Part shown: positions 15,334 to 20,361 of the stretch, piece after piece
Layout of the letters: each line of letters starts with the position of its first letter
How positions within the stretch are numbered: the first letter of the stretch is position 1
DNA from: CAYSLC01 sp964431545
GTDB lineage: Bacteria; Desulfobacterota; Desulfobacteria; Desulfobacterales; JAABSP01
Length of the DNA: 20,361 nucleotides
Assembly: GCA_964431545.1 (NCBI GenBank)
Contig: CAYSLC010000088.1
Coordinates: forward strand, 1 to 20,361
Direction of reading: 5' to 3'
The notes under the pieces: model-generated
Told to the model about the DNA's origin: nothing
The model's input: only the letters and a program-made list of their open reading frames with translations
The model's database searches: none
Made by a program: the position numbers and the translations under genes

Positions 15334-15349
15334 CAATCCAGTGGGATTG
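15334..15349. terminator. Small hairpin between convergent genes
   Basis: CAATCC-AGTG-GGATTG is a perfect 6-bp stem with a 4-base loop, between the stop of aat and the stop of the binding-protein gene on the other strand. There is no T-run on either side, so termination is a guess from position. Confidence 0.3.
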
Positions 15350-15363
15350 ACCCTGCATCGAGG

Positions 15364-16107
15364 CTATTTGTAGGTGTCCATGATCCGGTCAAAGGTTCCG
15401 TTGTCCTTGATCTTTTCCAGGGCCTCTTTGCTTTTTCGGACGATGTCGTCCGATGTGGCGAGGCTGTAGGCCATGTACATGCCGGTGGATAAATCCTCGA
15501 CGAAAAATGCCTTTTCCAACTGCGATACGGTGAAGGGTTTACCGGATTCGGCCTCTTCCCGAATCAGAGACGCGATGGTCAGTTCGTCCACAAGGATCAG
15601 GTCGATGCGGTCGTTGAACAGTTTCCGGATGTTGAGGGAATAGGAATTGGTCATATCCAGGTTCTTGAATCCCTGGGAAGTTAAGAATTGGGTGGTATAG
15701 TCGTCACTGACGGTACCGATCGTGTATTTTTTGGCGTCTTGAAGGGATTCGACGGTGATGTCATCCCGCGATTTGAGCGTGTAGAAATAGATATTGACCG
15801 GTGCGATGATGCCGACCCATTTGAACTTGTCTTCCCTTTCGGGGTTTCGGCCAATGGAATAGATCAAGGTGTTCGGATTGGATAACGCCATCTTGTAGGC
15901 ACGCTTCCAGGGATAGGATTTGAAATCGGCCTCGATGCCGGCTTCGGTTAGCGCCGCCCGGACGATTTCGGTCGAAAAGCCGGTAATGATCCCGTTTTCA
16001 GTGTAGTTGAACGGCGGCATCTCTTCGGTGACGGCGGTGATCGGTTCCGCGAATGCCGGACAGGCCATGACGACAAATGAAACGAACGCAGCCAATACAG
16101 TCTTCAT
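15364..16107 (-). CDS. Orphan periplasmic solute-binding protein, family 3
   Basis: The product has 247 residues behind a perfect AGGAGG site. The signal peptide MKTVLAAFVSFVVMACPAFA precedes the mature start EPITAVTEEMPPFNY. SBP_bac_3 features are TEEMPPFNYTENG, GFSTEIVRAALTEAG, YPWKRAYKMAL and the late DLILVDELTIASLI. It is similar in size to the short (about 250-residue) orphan group common in Vibrio, Shewanella and sulfate reducers, which often carry a PWKRA or PW.R. motif. No permease or ATPase is adjacent, so it may serve a distant transporter or deliver a ligand signal to a membrane sensor. It differs clearly from the EhuB-like protein earlier in the window. Ligand unknown. Confidence 0.88.
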   Translation of the reverse strand: MKTVLAAFVSFVVMACPAFAEPITAVTEEMPPFNYTENGIITGFSTEIVRAALTEAGIEADFKSYPWKRAYKMALSNPNTLIYSIGRNPEREDKFKWVGIIAPVNIYFYTLKSRDDITVESLQDAKKYTIGTVSDDYTTQFLTSQGFKNLDMTNSYSLNIRKLFNDRIDLILVDELTIASLIREEAESGKPFTVSQLEKAFFVEDLSTGMYMAYSLATSDDIVRKSKEALEKIKDNGTFDRIMDTYK

Positions 16108-16150
16108 TTCTCACCTCCTGATCTCTCCACATGGGTTAACGGCTGAGCGT

Positions 16151-16179
16151 ACCGTAAAAAAAATATCCGACTTTTTCAA
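16151..16179 (-). promoter_or_regulatory. Candidate promoter for the orphan binding-protein gene
   Basis: On the minus strand TTGAAA (16179-16174), 17 bases with an A/T run, then TACGGT (16156-16151). The -35 matches five of six bases, the -10 only three of six. It lies about 45 bases before the ATG. The remaining gap up to 16328 is GC-rich with no gene I can support. Confidence 0.35.
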
Positions 16180-16328
16180 GCCCCGTTTCTCTCCATTGAA
16201 AGCCGCGGGCGTGGTGCCCCCGGCGAGCCGGACCGCTTTTGTTCCGCGGCGCCGGACAAGGGCGGTGCGGCGGCATCCGGCCACTCTGAAAGGCGAAAAA
16301 ACGCGCTTTGTTGAGAAATGCCGGGGCA

Positions 16329-17468
16329 TTACCGGCGAAGCGTTCGGACCGCATCCACGATCGCCGACAGGGCCCGGTCGATCTCCTCGGGGGTCGTCAT
16401 TCGACCGGTAGTGAACCGCAACGTCCCCTTGGCCCAGCGCTCCGGGACCTGCATCGCCGTGAGCACATGGGAGACATCGACCCGGTCCGCATGGCAGGCC
16501 GCGCCGGCGGAAGCGGCCACCGTCAGGCCGATCGCCTCCAAAATCCGGTTGGCCTCCAGGTCGAGAAACGAAACGCTGGTGGTATTGGGGAGGCGGTACT
16601 TCCGGTGGCCGTTGAACCGGATGTCCTCAAGGGCATCGGCCAATCCCGTTTCCAGCCGATCGCGCATGGCCGCCATGTGGGCCGCGTTCGTTTCCAGGTC
16701 GCGCTCGGCGACACCGCAGGCTTCCCCCAGCCCCACGATCTCCAGCACATTTTCCGTTCCGGCCCGGAGCCCCCGTTCCTGGCCGGCGCCGTGACAGAAA
16801 ATTTCCGGCGCCACGCCATTCCGGATATAGAGCGCGCCGACCCCCTTGGGCGCATAGATTTTATGGCCGGCCACGGACAGGAGGTCCACCCCCAGATCAC
16901 CGACCCGGGCCGGAATCTTGCCCGCGGACTGGGCCGCATCCGTATGCACCAGAATCCCTTTGCCCTTGACCCGTTCGGTGATGTCAGAGATGGGCTGGAC
17001 GGTTCCCACTTCATTATTGGCGTGCATGATCGAGATCATCACCGTCTCCGGAGTCACGGCGGCGGCCACGTCGGCCGGATCGACGAGCCCGTCGCCATCC
17101 ACCGGCAGGTAGGTGACCGAAAACCCGTGACGCTCCATGAACCGACACACTTCCAGAACGGCGGGATGCTCGATTCGGCTGGTGATGAGGTGGGTCCCCC
17201 GGGAGAATCGCGACCCGCCGATGCTTTTGATTGCATGATTGTTGGATTCGGTGCCGCCACTGGTGAAAACGATTTCATCGTTCCCGCTGCCCAGCAGCGC
17301 GGCCACCTGCCGCCGCGCCGCCTCCACCGCCTGTTTGGGACGCACCGCGTACAGGTGGCCGCTGGATGGGTTGCCGAACTCGGTTTCCAGAAAAGGTCGC
17401 ATGGCCTCGATGACGGCGGGATGGTGGGGCGTGGTCCCGTTGTAATCCAGGTAGATCGGTGTTGTCAT
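16329..17468 (-). CDS. Cysteine desulfurase (NifS/IscS-like, class V aminotransferase fold)
   Basis: This PLP enzyme removes sulfur from cysteine and carries it as a persulfide for Fe-S clusters, tRNA thiolation or other uses, in the cytoplasm. The product has 379 residues from the ATG at 17468, which follows AGGAGGAGACGATC; a 40-codon upstream extension is Arg/Pro-rich and not family-like. Motifs are IYLDYNGTTP, GNPSSGHLYA, FTSGGTESNNHAI, the HANNEVGTVQP loop and SVAGHKIYAPKGVG with PLP Lys203. The catalytic Cys325 is in ASAGAACHADRVDVSHVL, and R-x-TTGR near 358. The Cys loop (SAGAACH) departs from the classic SSGSACTS of IscS, marking a separate subgroup. No iscU, isc regulator or sufBCD gene is nearby, so the sulfur acceptor is unknown. 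Confidence 0.93.
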   Translation of the reverse strand: MTTPIYLDYNGTTPHHPAVIEAMRPFLETEFGNPSSGHLYAVRPKQAVEAARRQVAALLGSGNDEIVFTSGGTESNNHAIKSIGGSRFSRGTHLITSRIEHPAVLEVCRFMERHGFSVTYLPVDGDGLVDPADVAAAVTPETVMISIMHANNEVGTVQPISDITERVKGKGILVHTDAAQSAGKIPARVGDLGVDLLSVAGHKIYAPKGVGALYIRNGVAPEIFCHGAGQERGLRAGTENVLEIVGLGEACGVAERDLETNAAHMAAMRDRLETGLADALEDIRFNGHRKYRLPNTTSVSFLDLEANRILEAIGLTVAASAGAACHADRVDVSHVLTAMQVPERWAKGTLRFTTGRMTTPEEIDRALSAIVDAVRTLRR

Positions 17469-17679
17469 GATCGTCTCCTCCTTTTTGGGAAGCGGATGGT
17501 GTGCGCATCGGTGGCGTCGCGGTTCAGCCCTGTCCGGCGATGGGCGGGGATGAAGCGGTCGTTTGGGGCGCCGCGTCGCCGACCCCATGGTGTCAGACCG
17601 GTCTCGTTAGATCAAGCTGAAAACCCGTTCCGTATGGATCCGGAAATCCGCACGGCGGGGGTCTGCCGGAGAATTGTGC

Positions 17680-17709
17680 TTGACATCGGCTCCATCCTTT
17701 CTGTATCAC
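17680..17709 (+). promoter_or_regulatory. Candidate sigma70 promoter for the winged-helix gene
   Basis: A perfect TTGACA at 17680-17685, 18 bases, then TATCAC at 17704-17709 (four of six). Transcription from about 17716 would leave a 33-base leader containing AAAGGAG before the GTG start. The rest of the 17469-17748 gap holds nothing else I can call. Confidence 0.55.
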
Positions 17710-17748
17710 GTCTTCAGAAAACAATCATTACCCGAAAGGAGCGGCACT

Positions 17749-18126
17749 GTGGACGGCGAAATCAAAAAATTGTTTCACATCTCATCCTTCCTGCTGAAAT
17801 CGGTTGCCAGTGGATTGGAAGCGGTCGCACAGAACATCGAAGCGATGGCCCAGTCTTCTCCCGGTTCGGCGGCGACAACCGATGCTGAACCGGCGCCCCG
17901 GAACGAAGAGACAGAGGCGGCCCCAGCGAGCCCCTCCTCTTCCGGCGGCGCCACCAAAACCGATATCATCCTGGGCGTCATCGCACGGGCCGATGACGGG
18001 ATGGATATCACCTCCATCGCCCAGGAAACCGGGTTCGACCGCAATACCATCCGATCCGCCGCGTCCCGGTTGCGGAAACAGGGAAAGCTGACGAGCCCCA
18101 AAAAGGGAGTGTACCGGGCGAGCTGA
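17749..18126 (+). CDS. Small winged-helix DNA-binding protein
   Basis: The product has 125 residues from a GTG at 17749, with AAAGGAG seven bases upstream; earlier in-frame codons lie within the promoter. Three parts are visible. Residues 1-35 form an amphipathic helix region (EIKKLFHISSFLLKSVASGL). Residues about 36-70 are a disordered Ala/Pro/Ser/Glu-rich linker. Residues 71-125 form a winged helix-turn-helix (DIILGVIARADDGMDITSIA, FDRNTIRSAASRLRKQGKLT, ending PKKGVYRAS). The wHTH resembles MarR-type or replication-initiator-like folds. I recall similar short proteins in Desulfobacterota with the same LFHISSF opening but no known role. A regulator or nucleoid-associated protein is likely; the target is unknown. 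Confidence 0.75.
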   Translation: MDGEIKKLFHISSFLLKSVASGLEAVAQNIEAMAQSSPGSAATTDAEPAPRNEETEAAPASPSSSGGATKTDIILGVIARADDGMDITSIAQETGFDRNTIRSAASRLRKQGKLTSPKKGVYRAS

Positions 18127-18647
18127 TCCGGCTCCCTGACGGGCCAATCCCCGCCGGTCCGCCGGCCGTCGTGGCCGTACAGGAGCCGGTGGGCGGCAAA
18201 CACCGTTGCAACAGCCATGGCGATGGACGCCACCCGGACGCCGGGTTGATTGCCGATCGGATGCTCCGGATCATGAAGTGATCGACCGCCGAACCGTTCC
18301 GGACGTGTTCCTCATCTTTTCCTTTCACCATGGCCTGCATTTCTGCGGCATCCCTCCTCTTGTGTTCACCCGTGGAACCCCGGGCAAAACGGCCCCGGTC
18401 CACCGGACGCCTCTTCAAAGGCTATGATCCGGTCTATCGACTCCGCCGCAGGCCATCGAGTGGTGCCGGGGATTTGACAGGAATGTACATCCTGATTAGG
18501 GTGTCCGCCCAGACAGATCGGCCGGTCCGCATCCGAAAACCGACGCCCTTGCCCCTGGCAGGGGCGTTCCCTCCGGATGCCACCGAAGGGGCAACAACGC
18601 AGAGTTCCTCCCCGGGCGGGCCGGCACTGGACGGAAAAGGAGCGACT
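18127..18647 (+). other. Long 5' region before the FemAB gene, with a candidate promoter
   Basis: This stretch of about 520 bases has no gene I trust on either strand; the open frames are unsupported by ribosome-binding sites and unfamiliar. A perfect TTGACA lies at 18474-18479, 17 bases before TAGGGT (18497-18502). The spacer contains the 8-base palindrome ATGTACAT (18482-18489 region). This would give a leader of about 140 bases ahead of the GTG at 18648. No riboswitch fold is evident to me. Confidence 0.4.
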
Positions 18648-19775
18648 GTGAAGGTCACACCCAAACGGAAAGGACACCTGTCCACCGGCCCCATTTTGCA
18701 GCAGACACCCTTCTGGGGGGATCTCAAGGAGTGCCAGGGCCATGAGGTCCGCGCGTACAACATCACCCTCCCCGTCGAGCAATGTCAGTCTCCCCCGCAA
18801 CACCGACACAATCCCTCCCGGATCGCTGACGACCTTCTGGTCGTGCTCCAGCCTCTGGGACCCGATCACGTCATGGCCTATGTCCCCTACGGCCCGACGG
18901 TGGAACCCCGGGAGGAATGGCAGGGACCGGTGCTGGAGGAATTGTCCGAATGGCTGCGGCCGCAACTTCCGGAGGAATGTGTCTTTATCCGCTACGATTT
19001 GCCGTGGCAGTCTCCCTGGGCCGACGATCCCGACCGGTACGACGGCCTGGCCGGGTGGACCGGGCCGCCGAGGGTGGCGATGCAGGAGATCCGGATGAAT
19101 TTCGATACCCGGAACGGCAACCTCCACAAGGCCCCCACCAACGCGCTGCCGACCAACACCGTCTTCATCGATCTGAAACCGGGGGAAGAACAGCTCCTCA
19201 ACCGGATGAAGCCCAAAACCCGGTACAACATCCGCCTGTCCCGCCGCAAGGGGGTCCGGGTCACCGAGGTGGACGCCTCCCGGCTGGATGAATGGCTGGC
19301 GTTATGCCGGGAGACCGCGGCCCGGAACCACCTCGTCCATCAGGACCGGCGCCATTTCGAGGCCCTGCTCGCAGCCCGGGACCATCATCCAAACGACGGG
19401 ACGTCCCTTCATCTGCTCATGGCGGAAGCCGACGGCCGGCCGCTGGCCGGGATGTTTCTGGCCATCTCCGAATCCCAGGCCTGTTATCTGTACGGCGCTT
19501 CTTCCTCCCACCACCGGAACAAAATGGCCCCCCATGCCCTGCAATGGGGGGCCATCCGCCGGGCCAAAGCCGTCGGATGCCGGTATTACGACATGTTCGG
19601 GGTGGCTCCGTCCGCCTCCCCCTCCCATCCCATGTACGGCCTCTATCGGTTCAAGACCGGATTCGGCGGTTTTCTCTACCACCGGCAGGGGTGCTGGGAT
19701 TACCCGCTCCGGGAGGACCTCTACAGCGCTTACCATGCCCAGGCCATCAATGAAGAGGGGTATCACCTCAAATAG
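18648..19775 (+). CDS. FemAB/FemX-family aminoacyltransferase (tandem GNAT fold)
   Basis: The product has 375 residues from the GTG at 18648 (VKVTPKRKGHLS), chosen because AAAGGAG lies five bases upstream; the frame is open for 106 more codons that look non-coding. Hallmarks are an early TPFWGDLK, FIRYDLPWQ, TVFIDLKPGEEQLLNRM followed by KPKTRYNIRLSRRKGV, and the late YDMFGVAPSASPSHPMYGLY then RFKTGFGGF. The family attaches amino acids from aminoacyl-tRNA to lipid II or other amine-bearing acceptors, classically the peptidoglycan cross-bridge of Gram-positives. In Gram-negatives the acceptor is mostly unknown, and some members accompany exopolysaccharide or PEP-CTERM loci, not seen here. It is cytoplasmic with no membrane helix. 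It converges with the DUF3124 gene. Confidence 0.88.
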   Translation: MKVTPKRKGHLSTGPILQQTPFWGDLKECQGHEVRAYNITLPVEQCQSPPQHRHNPSRIADDLLVVLQPLGPDHVMAYVPYGPTVEPREEWQGPVLEELSEWLRPQLPEECVFIRYDLPWQSPWADDPDRYDGLAGWTGPPRVAMQEIRMNFDTRNGNLHKAPTNALPTNTVFIDLKPGEEQLLNRMKPKTRYNIRLSRRKGVRVTEVDASRLDEWLALCRETAARNHLVHQDRRHFEALLAARDHHPNDGTSLHLLMAEADGRPLAGMFLAISESQACYLYGASSSHHRNKMAPHALQWGAIRRAKAVGCRYYDMFGVAPSASPSHPMYGLYRFKTGFGGFLYHRQGCWDYPLREDLYSAYHAQAINEEGYHLK

Positions 19776-19788
19776 GGACAACCATGCC

Positions 19789-19810
19789 GGGGCGAAAGAT
19801 TTGTCGCCCC
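19789..19810. terminator. Palindromic hairpin between convergent FemAB and DUF3124 genes
   Basis: GGGGCGA-AAGATTTG-TCGCCCC is a perfect 7-bp GC-rich stem with an 8-base loop, 14 bases after the FemAB stop. It could work on both strands, though T-runs are weak. The sequence resembles the dispersed GGGGCGA...TCGCCCC intergenic palindromes I recall from sulfate-reducer genomes, so it may be one copy of a REP-like repeat. Confidence 0.6.
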
Positions 19811-19835
19811 TGCGGGTCTTCTACCCATCTGTCCT

Positions 19836-20321
19836 TCAGGGCATCCGGATCGCCCGGCCCCGGGATGAAAAGGAAATCCCCAGCGAGGACATGGTGCTGA
19901 TGTTGATGGTTTCGATGATCGGGATGTTGACGGGCTTTTCCGATGTCCAGCGGACCAGGAAATTGGCCCCCGAGCCGCCACTCAGGTCGGATTGTTTGAT
20001 GACGTACCGGATGGAGGACATGGGCTCGAGGACCACGGGTTCTTTCACATACGCCTTGAGCCGCTTTCCGTGGGAGTCGTAGTAATCGACCATCCGAAGC
20101 TCAAGCCCGTTGGCCGGATCGGTGTTGCGGATACTGAGCGTCACGGCCAGCGGAATCTGCCGCTCCCGGTCCCCGCTGTAGATATGGGAATAGGCCGGCA
20201 CATACACCGTCTGGCCCAACGCCAATGCGATATCCGAAGTTTCATCCTGCCCCAAGACCGTCAGTGGCCCCACCACTAACGCCGCCGCCAGCGCGATTAT
20301 CACCCAAGTCAGGTTTCTCAT
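19836..20321 (-). CDS. DUF3124 exported protein
   Basis: The product has 161 residues, preceded by GGGAGG. A signal peptide covers residues 1-24 (MRNLTWVIIALAAALVVGPL, cleavage near VLGQ). The rest is the DUF3124 family: GQTVYVPAYSHIYSGDRERQ, LSIRNTDPANGLEL, DYYDSHGKRLKAYV, SDLSGGSGANFLVRW and the closing SLGISFSSRGR. The family is a beta-rich periplasmic domain of unknown function, common in Proteobacteria and Desulfobacterota. There is no lipobox Cys, so it is likely soluble in the periplasm. It ends convergent with FemAB; its promoter lies at or beyond the window edge. Confidence 0.9.
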   Translation of the reverse strand: MRNLTWVIIALAAALVVGPLTVLGQDETSDIALALGQTVYVPAYSHIYSGDRERQIPLAVTLSIRNTDPANGLELRMVDYYDSHGKRLKAYVKEPVVLEPMSSIRYVIKQSDLSGGSGANFLVRWTSEKPVNIPIIETINISTMSSLGISFSSRGRAIRMP

Positions 20322-20337
20322 GCGTCCGTACCTCCCT

Positions 20338-20361
20338 CTGTGCCTCTGTGCCTTTGTGCCT
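20338..20361. repeat. 8-bp tandem repeat at window edge
   Basis: TCTGTGCC is repeated with one change (TTTGTGCC) for three units just upstream of the DUF3124 gene, and may continue past the window. On that gene's strand it reads as AGGCACA-type units. It is too short and spacer-free to be a CRISPR. Confidence 0.6.

Noticed and set aside
16308..17888. 526-codon plus-strand frame opposite the cysteine desulfurase
   Set aside because: The desulfurase frame has PLP lysine and catalytic cysteine motifs; the opposite frame has no domain and overruns the winged-helix gene start.
18127..18473. Small minus-strand gene with a hydrophobic stretch (VASIAMAVATVFAAHRLL)
   Set aside because: No ribosome-binding site, the frame runs through the winged-helix gene's antisense, and the composition is not clearly coding.
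20338..20361. CRISPR array edge
   Set aside because: The units are 8 bp with no spacers, and no cas genes are present.

Overview
The window looks like chromosomal DNA of a GC-rich, Gram-negative anaerobe, most likely a Desulfobacterota (Desulfosarcina/Desulfococcus-like) bacterium or a metagenome bin of one. This rests on gene content: a URO-D-type methyltransferase beside a transporter, a DUF3124 exported protein, an eukaryotic-type kinase with a DUF1566/Lcl tail, and a small winged-helix protein of a kind I recall from that phylum. It is an inference; there is no rRNA marker. Most genes lie on the minus strand.

Region 1 (1-5412) is a catabolic or uptake locus. On the minus strand, a URO-D/MtaA-family methyltransferase-like protein is followed by a complete type-3 polar amino-acid ABC transporter: binding protein, two permeases and the start of the ATPase. 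The transporter resembles the ectoine/hydroxyectoine importer EhuBCDA. A cytoplasmic fumarate-reductase-fold flavoprotein is divergently transcribed. The shared 240-bp control region holds a perfect inverted repeat whose arm and spacer recur exactly 20 bp away, so a dedicated regulator is likely. Imported solute, methyl transfer and flavin redox chemistry may form one pathway, but the substrate is not known.

Region 2 (5413-8560) has an untypical AsnB-like amidotransferase/ligase with a degraded glutaminase half. It is translationally coupled to a zinc-ribbon membrane protein that carries a possible Toprim-like domain. Region 3 (8741-9803) is a graveyard: a frameshifted, 5'-truncated minus-strand gene abuts a plus-strand fragment of a GT4 glycosyltransferase. 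Region 4 (9804-12025) is an overlapping pair, a metallophosphoesterase and a Ser/Thr kinase with a DUF1566 tail, behind a good sigma70-type promoter.

Region 5 (12245-15225) holds an AhpF-type flavoprotein disulfide reductase, a truncated coiled-coil gene and the N-degron enzyme Aat. Region 6 (15364-20361) contains an orphan periplasmic binding protein, a NifS/IscS-like cysteine desulfurase, a small winged-helix protein, a FemAB-family aminoacyltransferase and a DUF3124 exported protein. The transporter locus and the orphan binding protein look visibly less GC-rich than the middle of the window, by eye only. I saw no tRNA, rRNA, CRISPR array, transposase or phage gene.
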